Assembly (NCBI RefSeq): GCF_003853645.1 | Contig: NZ_QTPO01000007.1 | Location: 1 to 64,000, forward strand | Direction of reading: 5' to 3' | Length of the DNA: 64,000 nucleotides | Origin: Burkholderia sp. Bp9143 | Lineage (GTDB): Bacteria; Pseudomonadota; Gammaproteobacteria; Burkholderiales; Burkholderiaceae | The notes under the pieces: model-generated | The model's database searches: none | The model's input: the letters and a program-made list of their open reading frames with translations, nothing else | Told to the model about the DNA's origin: nothing | Program-made: the position numbers and the translations under genes | Shown: positions 1 to 6,139 of the stretch, piece after piece | Numbering within the stretch: position 1 is the first letter of the stretch | How the letters are laid out: each line of letters opens with the position of its first letter

Positions 1-1
1 T

Positions 2-88
2 GTCGAGCATGATCGAGATACCAACGCTGCTGTGAACATTCTCCGATGCGGACGTGCATCGCCAGGTGTGGGAATCCACCGTCTTTAG
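2..88 (+). mobile_element. tnpB: 3' end of an IS200/IS605-family tnpB (cut by window edge)
   Basis: The 28 codons visible here end in HDRDTNAAVNIL followed by a short tail and a TAG stop. This is the standard C-terminus of TnpB/OrfB proteins, where the second RuvC-like Asp lies in the D-x-N-A-A-x-N-I-L motif. TnpB is the RNA-guided nuclease of IS200/IS605 and IS607 elements. Only the last part is in the window, so completeness and family subtype cannot be judged. A right-end hairpin overlaps the stop codon. Confidence 0.8.
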
Positions 89-95
89 GCGGTGG
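76..95 (+). repeat. Right-end hairpin of the IS200/IS605-type element
   Basis: CCACCG and CGGTGG pair around an 8-nt loop that contains the tnpB stop codon. Subterminal hairpins overlapping the tnpB 3' end are typical of these elements and form part of the omegaRNA scaffold. The element probably ends a few bases further on, near GACGTCAAG (about 97-105), but the exact cleavage point cannot be fixed without the empty site. Confidence 0.65.
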
Positions 96-511
96 AGGAC
101 GTCAAGTCCGGACCGGCCGCGAATGCGAAGGCGCGCGGCGACAAGGCCGCGGCGCTCGACTGGTACCGGAAGGCGTACGACGCGGCGAGCGGACCGGCCA
201 CGAAGTTGCGCTGGGGGGCGACCTATTTCGCGAATGCGGTCGCGCTGGCGCCGGACGATTCGGCGCGGATCGAAGCGATCGCCGCGAGCGTGCTCGCGCA
301 GGCCGGCAAGACCAAGGATGCGTTTTATGGGGCGAACCTGCGCGCGCTGACCAAGGTCGTCACGCAATTGAATCGCTGGCGCGGCGGCGGCGCGCACGAT
401 GCGTCGGTCAGGTCGGTCGTGAAGCAGTTCGACGGAGTGTGCGCGAAGCTGCCTGCGGGCGATCCGCAGGCAGCGGCATGCGCGAAACTGATCGAGCCGG
501 TGAAGGCGTGA
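92..511 (+). pseudogene. 3' remnant of a host gene interrupted by the IS element (possibly thioredoxin-like)
   Basis: This open frame continues straight out of the IS right end. Its first few codons lie in the IS border, so the apparent GTG start is probably not genuine. The product is alanine-rich and helical, with a TPR-like stretch (AALDWYRKAYDAA, then LRWGATYFANAVALAPDD) and a CAKLP...AACAKL tail. It resembles from memory the C-terminal extension of Burkholderia periplasmic thioredoxin-fold proteins, but the CxxC domain would lie to the left and is not visible. The 5' part, if present, is beyond the IS. Confidence 0.55.
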
Positions 512-559
512 CGGCAGGCGAGGGTGCGGTCGGGCGGGGCGGCCGCATCGTGACTGCGA

Positions 560-811
560 TTACTGGCCCGATTCCGGCGCCGCGCCGCGCGTACTGCCAG
601 CCCCGGTGCTCTGCTGGCGGGCGATCTTCGCTTCTGCGGAAACGATGCTGGCCGGGTAGAACCAGTCGCTCGACTGGAAGCCGGCCTGCTTGAGCGCCTT
701 CACTTCGGCGTGGACCTGCGCGCGCGTGAGCGGCGGGTTCGACTGCGCTAGCGCGGCGAGCGGGGCGGATACGGCCAGGGTAATGGCAACTGCGTGAATC
801 AGGCGCTTCAT
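560..811 (-). CDS. DUF4148 family small exported protein
   Basis: This 83-aa protein has a clear Sec signal peptide (MKRLIHAVAITLAVSAPLAALA, cleavage near residue 22). The mature part contains LTRAQVHAEVKALKQAGF, the DUF4148 signature (L-T-R-x-x-V-x-x-E-L). Such proteins are common and multi-copy in Burkholderia; they are periplasmic and of unknown function. The start at 811 is set by a strong GGAGG Shine-Dalgarno 8 bp upstream. It lies downstream of the permease gene on the same strand, with a separate leader. Confidence 0.85.
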   Translation of the reverse strand: MKRLIHAVAITLAVSAPLAALAQSNPPLTRAQVHAEVKALKQAGFQSSDWFYPASIVSAEAKIARQQSTGAGSTRGAAPESGQ

Positions 812-989
812 GATCGTGACCTCCATGTTTCCGACTGGGCGACCGGCCTTCGCTCGACGAAGCGGCAGCGGTTGAAAACAGTGTAGGCCCGGCCGCACGC
901 GGGAAAAACGCGATCGCTCCCAACGCAGTGTTCTGCTGCCGGAAACAATGGATCGGGGCGGCATGTGGAATGCCGCCCGATCCGGAGGC

Positions 990-2393
990 TTACACGAGGC
1001 CGGTCGTATAGTACACGGCGATCACGAAGAACACCGCGAGCGTCTTGATCACGGTGACGGCGAAGATGTCGCGATACGACTCGCGGTGCGTGAGGCCCGT
1101 GACCGCGAGCAGCGTGATGACCGCGCCGTTGTGCGGCAGCGTGTCCATGCCGCCGCTGGCCATCGCGACGACCCGGTGCAGCACGTCCATCGGAATGTTG
1201 GCTGCCTGCGCGCCCTTGATGAACAGGTCCGACATCGCGGCGAGCGCGATGCTCATGCCGCCTGACGCCGAACCGGTGATGCCGGCGAGCGAGCTGACCG
1301 ACACGGCCGCGTTCACCAGCGGGTTCGGAATGCTCTTCAGCGCGTCGCTGACGACGAGGAAGCCCGGCAGCGCGGCGATCACGCCGCCGAAACCGTATTC
1401 CGAAGCGGTATTCATCGCGGCGAGCAGCGCACCGCCGACGGCGGCCTTCGAACCGGCCGCGAAGCGGTCGCTGACGCGCTTGAACGCGGTCAGGACGACC
1501 AGCACGATGCCGAGCAGCAGCGCGGCCTCGACCGACCAGATCGCGACGACGGTCTTGATCGACGTCGTGACCGGCGTGTGCACGCCGGGCAGCACGTCCG
1601 GCGCGACCGTGTACGACGCGGCGCCGTACCACTGCGGGATCAGCTTCGTGAACGTGAAGTTCGATGCGCCGACGAGGATCAGCGGCAGGATCGCCAGCGC
1701 CGGATGCGGCAGTGCCGTCGCTTCGACGCGTTCCGGTTCGTTGACGAGCGACGTGCCGTAGCCTTCGCCCTTCGCCATCGCCGAACGGCGGCGCCATTCC
1801 AGGTACGAGAGGCCGACGACGATGATGAACAGCGAACCGATCGTGCCAAGCGCGGGTGCGGCCCAGGCGGTCGTCTTGAAGAACGTGGTCGGGATGATGT
1901 TCTGGATCTGCGGCGTGCCGGGCAGCGAATCCATCGTGAACGAGAACGCGCCGAGCGCGATCGCGCCGGGCATCAGCCGCTTCGGAATGTTGCTCTGGCG
2001 ATAGAGTTCGGCCGCGAACGGATACACCGCGAACACCACGACGAACAGCGACACCCCGCCATAGGTGAGCAGCGCGCACACCGCGACGATCACCGCATTC
2101 GCACGCGAGCGGCCGATGTAGCGGATCGCGGCATGGACGATCGACTCGGAGAACCCGGACAGTTCGATCACCTTGCCGAACACGGCGCCGAGCATGAATA
2201 CCGGGAAATACAGTTTGACGAAGCCGACCATCTTCTCCATGAAGATGCCGGAGAAGACCGGTGCGACGGCGGCGGGTTCGATCAGCAGGACCGCGCCGAG
2301 CGCGGCGATCGGCGCGAACAGGATCACGCTGTAGCCGCGATACGCGGCGAACATCAGGAACGCCAGCGCGGCGAGGACGATCACGAAAGACAA
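990..2393 (-). CDS. GntP-family permease (probably hydroxy acid uptake)
   Basis: A 467-aa integral membrane protein with about 12 hydrophobic segments, typical of the GntP gluconate:H+ symporter family. Visible family features include FTMDSLPGTPQIQNIIPT and the GGMDTLPHNGAVITLL stretch near the C-terminus. Members next to sigma-54 activators in beta-proteobacteria are often annotated as D-beta-hydroxybutyrate permeases; that substrate is inference. The start is TTG, chosen because AGGAG lies 7 bp upstream and no better ATG exists. A well-formed sigma-54 promoter at 2470-2485 precedes it, and the activator gene is divergent. Confidence 0.85.
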   Translation of the reverse strand: MSFVIVLAALAFLMFAAYRGYSVILFAPIAALGAVLLIEPAAVAPVFSGIFMEKMVGFVKLYFPVFMLGAVFGKVIELSGFSESIVHAAIRYIGRSRANAVIVAVCALLTYGGVSLFVVVFAVYPFAAELYRQSNIPKRLMPGAIALGAFSFTMDSLPGTPQIQNIIPTTFFKTTAWAAPALGTIGSLFIIVVGLSYLEWRRRSAMAKGEGYGTSLVNEPERVEATALPHPALAILPLILVGASNFTFTKLIPQWYGAASYTVAPDVLPGVHTPVTTSIKTVVAIWSVEAALLLGIVLVVLTAFKRVSDRFAAGSKAAVGGALLAAMNTASEYGFGGVIAALPGFLVVSDALKSIPNPLVNAAVSVSSLAGITGSASGGMSIALAAMSDLFIKGAQAANIPMDVLHRVVAMASGGMDTLPHNGAVITLLAVTGLTHRESYRDIFAVTVIKTLAVFFVIAVYYTTGLV

Positions 2394-2469
2394 GGGAGTC
2401 TCCTAATGGCTTGGAATGGCTTTGGTTGTTGTTCGATCGCGGAACGCGCCGCGGACCGGCTCAGGTTCG

Positions 2470-2485
2470 TGCAGGTTTCGTGCCA
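2470..2485 (-). promoter_or_regulatory. Sigma-54 (-24/-12) promoter of the GntP permease gene
   Basis: Read on the minus strand the sequence is TGGCACG-N4-CTGCA, a near-perfect match to the RpoN consensus TGGCACG-N4-TTGCA with the invariant GG and GC. It lies about 77 bp before the permease start, with palindromic activator sites 80-200 bp further upstream. This makes the permease the expected target of the divergent sigma-54 activator. Confidence 0.85.
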
Positions 2486-2565
2486 TCGGCCGGATTGCGC
2501 CGCCGGACATGGTTCCGGCGCAGGCCGGCGGGCCCGCGCCGGCCAATGTCTGAAGATTCTACATA

Positions 2566-2589
2566 AATCGTCTCCAATCGGAGACGATT
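2566..2589. promoter_or_regulatory. Palindromic activator site 1 (GTCTC-N6-GAGAC)
   Basis: AATCGTCTCC and GGAGACGATT form a perfect 10-bp inverted repeat with a 4-bp centre. The core GTCTC-N6-GAGAC recurs twice between here and the activator gene. Its place about 80 bp upstream of the -24 element fits an enhancer (UAS) of a sigma-54 activator. Confidence 0.75.
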
Positions 2590-2649
2590 CGGCCGTCAGG
2601 ACAGCCCATTGAATCGGGCAGGGCTTTCCCGGACAAGGCATTCCGGCAT

Positions 2650-2686
2650 GTCTCCAAAGTGAGATACTGCGTCTCGTTCCGGAGAC
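2650..2686. promoter_or_regulatory. Activator sites 2 and 3 (GTCTC-N6-GAGAC pair)
   Basis: Site 2 (2650-2665) reads GTCTC-CAAAGT-GAGAT with one mismatch. Site 3 (2671-2686) reads GTCTC-GTTCCG-GAGAC perfectly. The centres are 21 bp apart, so both lie on one DNA face. They sit 34-70 bp before the activator start, so they could serve both as permease enhancers and as autoregulatory sites. Confidence 0.7.
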
Positions 2687-2719
2687 ATCCGGCCAAGCAT
2701 ACGCGGAGACGACGACACG

Positions 2720-4216
2720 ATGATGAACGACTGGGTCCGCCTGCCCGTCAATTACGGCGACGTGCTGCGGCGCGCCGCCGAGTCGCTGTTTCGGACCTTC
2801 GAGGATTCGAGTGCGGGCACGGTGGTCGTCGATCGCGACGCGCGCGTCGTGTGGATGAACGAGCGTTATGCGGCGCGCTTTGGGTTTGCCGATCCGCAGC
2901 AGGCGGTTGGCCTTGACTGCGAGGCGGTGATTCCGAACAGCCTGATGCGCGAGGTCGTGTCGACCGGACAGCCGATCCTGCTCGACATCATGGAGACGGG
3001 CCGCGAGCCGCTCGTGGTCACGCGCCTGCCGTTGAAGAACGAGGCGGGCGAGACGGTCGGCGCGATCGGCTTCGCGCTGTTCGACCAGTTGAAGACGCTC
3101 ACACCGATCTTTTCCCGTTACGCGCAGCTTCAGCAGCAGCTGATCGCGACACAGCGTTCGCTCGCGCAGGCGCGCCGTGCGAAATACACGTTCGCGAGTT
3201 TCGTCGGCACGAGTGCCGCAAGCCTCGAAACCAAGCGGCAGGCGCGGCGCGCCGCACAGGTCGATTCGCCGGTGCTGCTGCTCGGCGAGACGGGCACCGG
3301 CAAGGAGCTGCTCGCACATGCGATCCACGCAGCGTCGGCGCGCGCGCTCCAGCCGCTCGTGACCGTCAACGTCGCCGCAATTCCCGACACGCTGCTCGAA
3401 ACCGAATTCTTTGGCGCGGCGCCGGGTGCGTATACCGGTGCCGATCGCAAGGGACGCGTCGGCAAGTTCGAGCTGGCCGACCGCGGCACGCTGTTTCTCG
3501 ACGAGATCGGTGACATGCCGCTGCCACTGCAGGGCAAGCTGCTGCGCGTGCTGCAGGACAAGGAGTTCGAACCGGTCGGCTCGAACCGGATCGTGCGCGC
3601 CGACGTGCGGATCATCGCCGCGACGTCGGCCGACCTGCCCGCGCTGGTCGAGGCCGGCCGCTTTCGCGCGGATCTCTATTACCGGCTCAATGTGCTGACG
3701 ATTCACGCGCCGCCCTTGCGCGAGCGCGCGTCCGACATCGCGACGCTCGTCTACGCGACGCTCGAGGAGCTGGCCGCGCAGCACGGCCGTGCCGCGCACT
3801 GCGAACTGACCGACGACGCGCTGCGGATGCTGTGCGCGTACCCGTGGCCAGGCAATGTGCGCGAACTGCGCAACACGCTCGAGCGTGCGCTGATGCTGTC
3901 GGATCGCTCGGTGATCGATGCGGGGGCGCTCGCGCCGTTCCTCGGGCCGGTGCGCATGGCGCCGGACAGCGTGCCGGCGGGCACGCGGCCTGCTCCGTCG
4001 CCGGTCGGCCGGGACGCGGGCGACGCATCGGATACATCGGGTGCATCTGGTGCGGCGGTCGTTTCGTATGCCGATGCATTGGCTGCGTGGGAGCGCCAGT
4101 TCCTGATCGATGCGCTTGCGGTTTGCGACGGGAAGGTGGTGGAAGCGGCCGCACGCATCGGCATCGGTCGGGCGACGCTCTACAAGAAACTGACGGCGCT
4201 CGGGATCGACCGGTAG
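2720..4216 (+). CDS. Sigma-54-dependent PAS-AAA+-Fis transcriptional activator
   Basis: A 498-aa bacterial enhancer-binding protein. Residues about 20-130 are a PAS-type sensor, followed by a short coiled linker and the AAA+ domain (about 155-390). The AAA+ domain shows Walker A GETGTGKE, the sigma-54 contact loop GAYTGA (Tyr for the usual Phe), Walker [12 protein letters not shown] and the arginine-finger region. The C-terminal Fis-type helix-turn-helix ends in [19 protein letters not shown]. No receiver domain is present, so it should sense a small molecule through PAS rather than phosphorylation. It is divergent from the GntP permease with shared palindromes, so that gene is the likely target. 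Confidence 0.88.
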   Translation: MMNDWVRLPVNYGDVLRRAAESLFRTFEDSSAGTVVVDRDARVVWMNERYAARFGFADPQQAVGLDCEAVIPNSLMREVVSTGQPILLDIMETGREPLVVTRLPLKNEAGETVGAIGFALFDQLKTLTPIFSRYAQLQQQLIATQRSLAQARRAKYTFASFVGTSAASLETKRQARRAAQVDSPVLLLGETGTGKELLAHAIHAASARALQPLVTVNVAAIPDTLLETEFFGAAPGAYTGADRKGRVGKFELADRGTLFLDEIGDMPLPLQGKLLRVLQDKEFEPVGSNRIVRADVRIIAATSADLPALVEAGRFRADLYYRLNVLTIHAPPLRERASDIATLVYATLEELAAQHGRAAHCELTDDALRMLCAYPWPGNVRELRNTLERALMLSDRSVIDAGALAPFLGPVRMAPDSVPAGTRPAPSPVGRDAGDASDTSGASGAAVVSYADALAAWERQFLIDALAVCDGKVVEAAARIGIGRATLYKKLTALGIDR

Positions 4217-4282
4217 CAAGCGGCCGCGGATGCGCCCGGACATGAGGAACGGCACCGGTGAAGTGCCCGACAGGAGACAACG

Positions 4283-4822
4283 ATGAAGCGAATCGGCATT
4301 GCCGGATGGCTGGCCGTACTGGTGGCGACGTCCTCGTTCGCGCAGACGGGTGACGCGGACGCGCCTGCGGTCCGGCGCAACTGGTACAACGATCCGTTCG
4401 TCGCGCTGTCGCAGGGCTTCGCCGGATGCCCGCTGCCGCTCGGCCCTTGGATGACGCGCGCCGAGATGGAAGACGATGCGCATTACCGCGTCGAGCGCGG
4501 GACCACCTGCTGGCTCGCCCATCGCTGCACGAAACCGAATTCCTATATGTATGACGCGCCGATCGCCGACGCGGCAAAAGCGCATTTCGCGGGCACCGAT
4601 CGTCTGCAGGGCACGAGCCTGTGGATCACCGTGCAGCGGCGCTTCATCTATGTCGAAGGGTGTACCGATCCGGGATTCGATCGCCAGGCGCTGGCGCGCG
4701 AACTCGGCGCGCTTCCCGACGTCGAGCAGGTGTTCGTTCGCATCACCGACGATCCGCACCGGGCCGTGCCGTACAAGACGCGCGGACGGCCCGACCGGAC
4801 GCCGGACCGAGCGCGGGACTGA
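4283..4822 (+). CDS. Exported protein, possible BON-like domain
   Basis: A 179-aa protein with an N-terminal signal peptide (MKRIGIAGWLAVLVATSSFA). The mature part carries four or more Cys (AGCPLP, TTCWLAHRC, EGCTDP), suggesting disulfides in the periplasm. The C-terminal half, GTSLWITVQRRFIYVEGC followed by a helix and VEQVFVRI, has the beta-alpha-beta-beta pattern of BON domains. That reading is tentative. A good CAGGAG ribosome binding site precedes the ATG. The C-terminus is Arg/Asp-rich. Confidence 0.65.
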   Translation: MKRIGIAGWLAVLVATSSFAQTGDADAPAVRRNWYNDPFVALSQGFAGCPLPLGPWMTRAEMEDDAHYRVERGTTCWLAHRCTKPNSYMYDAPIADAAKAHFAGTDRLQGTSLWITVQRRFIYVEGCTDPGFDRQALARELGALPDVEQVFVRITDDPHRAVPYKTRGRPDRTPDRARD

Positions 4823-4884
4823 ACGTGTGACAACAGTGCGTGGCATACTCGCGAAATTCAAAAAATCGGTTGACGGAAAGAACA

Positions 4885-5169
4885 ATGAATCACATGCTTG
4901 CGTCGGTCTGTCGGTGGCCTCGAATGCATTGGCGTCGGGCCGGATTGTTGGCCCTGGTTGCTGGGCTCGGCGGGTGCGGCGGCGGGGCGCCTCTATTCAC
5001 TTCGGACGGGCGCCCGACTACGCAGGTGCAGTGCACCGGCAGCGGCTGGAGCAATTGCACGGACAATGCCCGAGCCATCTGCAATGGGGAATTCGACGTC
5101 CTCCAGCAATCGACCGATGACGCCGTGCGAAATCTTCTTTTCGCATGCAAGAAGAAAAGCGGTTATTGA
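4885..5169 (+). CDS. Small putative lipoprotein
   Basis: A 94-aa protein of no recognised family. An N-terminal hydrophobic stretch ends in LVAGLGGCGGG, a plausible lipobox (L-G-G-C) for attachment near residue 31. The mature part has three further Cys (VQCTGSGWSNCTDNARAIC), consistent with an oxidised periplasmic fold, and a Lys-rich end. The ATG at 4885 is chosen for its GGAAAG ribosome binding site; an in-frame upstream start at 4840 would add 15 residues before the signal. Confidence 0.6.
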   Translation: MNHMLASVCRWPRMHWRRAGLLALVAGLGGCGGGAPLFTSDGRPTTQVQCTGSGWSNCTDNARAICNGEFDVLQQSTDDAVRNLLFACKKKSGY

Positions 5170-5272
5170 TCCCGACATGACTCGATGAGGAGACCATAAT
5201 CGGATGTAGCGCTTTTCTATTCGCTTGGAGTCGGCTATTTTTCATGAATAACACTCACGGAGTCCCATCCAT

Positions 5273-5569
5273 ATGGCGACCTACAGGCAACTGACAGCGC
5301 AGCTCGAAAGACTTCAGCAAAAGATCGACAAGGAACGCGAAAAGGCGATTGCCGACGCGATTGCCGCCATTCGGGCGAAAATCGAGGAATTCGACATTAC
5401 GGCGGAAGAGCTCGGTTTCCGGCAGATCGGCACCGCTGCCGCGGCGAAACCGAAGCGTCCGTTGCCGCCGAAGTACCTGAACCCGAAGACGGGCGAAACG
5501 TGGAGTGGCCGCGGGCGTGCGCCGGCATGGCTCGGCAAGAACCGCGCGCGTTTCCTGATCAAGGACTGA
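5273..5569 (+). CDS. H-NS/Bv3F-family nucleoid protein
   Basis: A 98-aa protein with an N-terminal helical oligomerisation region (residues about 1-45, LERLQQKIDKEREKAIADAI) and a short linker. The C-terminal H-NS DNA-binding module is KYLNPKTGETWSGRGRAPAWL, the family signature with the AT-hook-like GRGRAP loop. It should bind A+T-rich DNA and silence acquired genes. It stands alone, with a rho-independent terminator at 5603-5645. A 17-bp motif begins 2 bp after its stop codon and matches the long array at 8.8-9.1 kb. Confidence 0.93.
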   Translation: MATYRQLTAQLERLQQKIDKEREKAIADAIAAIRAKIEEFDITAEELGFRQIGTAAAAKPKRPLPPKYLNPKTGETWSGRGRAPAWLGKNRARFLIKD

Positions 5570-5570
5570 A

Positions 5571-5587
5571 TCCCGAAAATCCTCACC
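5571..5587 (+). repeat. 17-bp motif copy (TCCCG-N6-CTCACC type) after the H-NS-like gene
   Basis: TCCCGAAAATCCTCACC starts 2 bp after the H-NS-like stop codon. It has the same 17-bp length and ends as the units of the array at 8812-9082 when those are read on the minus strand. It lies between the stop codon and the terminator, so it is transcribed with the gene. Confidence 0.7.
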
Positions 5588-5602
5588 TTTCGTGCGCTGC
5601 TG

Positions 5603-5645
5603 ACGGTGCGAACGGCCATGCGGCCGTCGCACCGTTTTGTTTTTG
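5603..5645 (+). terminator. Rho-independent terminator of the H-NS-like gene
   Basis: ACGGTGCG and CGCACCGT pair, continued by CGGCC/GGCCG with one bulged A and an ATGC loop. TTTTGTTTTTG follows immediately. This is a canonical intrinsic terminator about 35 bp after the stop codon. Confidence 0.9.
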
Positions 5646-5870
5646 GGCGGCGGCAGCGTGACTCGAAACCGCGAATCGAACGCCAATGCCGCGCGATTAA
5701 CGGAACCCGTTTTGCGAATTCGCCGCGATTCGACCGGATATCGCCGCGAATTCCGGTAAACAACCCCGCAATTGCGCGGCATGCGTGCATTGGCACTTTC
5801 GATCGTCGCGGTGCTGACGTACCGCCGATTGCCATCACCTCTCGCGCATGGATGCACTGCGCCGTGCAAT

Positions 5871-5909
5871 TCCCGAACTTGCTCACCATGGTTCCCGTAA
5901 ATCCTCACC
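5871..5909 (+). repeat. Tandem pair of 17-bp motif copies
   Basis: TCCCGAACTTGCTCACC and TCCCGTAAATCCTCACC are separated by 5 bp, giving a 22-bp period close to the 23-bp period of the large array. The orientation is the same as the copy at 5571. A more degenerate third copy may lie at 5823-5839. Confidence 0.65.
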
Positions 5910-6072
5910 TTTGAAGTGGCGACCCGATGGCCGCATCGTGTCGCCTTCGCCCGTTGCGTCGTGCAAAGGCGTCGGTTACCGGCCCATGTTGCGGCGATTG
6001 ATGCGCGTCGCACAGTCGGCCATTCGGCATATAGGCAGCCGCATCGGCTTCGCCTATGCTTGGAGTTCGCGT

Positions 6073-6109
6073 CGACCGGCACATGGCCATCTGGCCCGTG
6101 TGCCGGTCG
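6073..6109. promoter_or_regulatory. Perfect 11-bp inverted repeat upstream of the acyl-CoA synthetase/GNAT gene
   Basis: CGACCGGCACA pairs with TGTGCCGGTCG around a centre that itself contains GGCC...GGCC. It ends 30 bp before the GTG start at 6140. It may be a repressor operator or a leader hairpin; no T-run follows, so it is unlikely to be a terminator. Confidence 0.55.
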
Positions 6110-6139
6110 GATCGTCTTTCGTTACCGTAGGGAGCCGCT

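Larger units (their letters stand above)
5646..6139. other. Intergenic region with two further 17-mers and a hairpin
   Basis: No convincing gene is seen here. The section from about 5650 to 5790 is richer in A+T and in GCGAATTC/GCGATTCG-like short words. Two 17-bp motif copies lie at 5871-5887 (TCCCGAACTTGCTCACC) and 5893-5909 (TCCCGTAAATCCTCACC), 22 bp apart. A perfect 11-bp inverted repeat lies at 6073-6109. Confidence 0.6.

Noticed and set aside
2381..4885. Very long minus-strand frame opposite the sigma-54 activator
   Set aside because: It is the antisense shadow of a gene with clear AAA+ motifs; product is Arg/His-rich with no family features. The same applies to the other very long frames opposite acnD, the DUF748 gene and the MCP gene.
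5823..5839. CGCCGATTGCCATCACC as a further 17-mer copy
   Set aside because: It keeps the length and ATCACC end and lies 48 bp before the next copy, but the first half is too degenerate to call.
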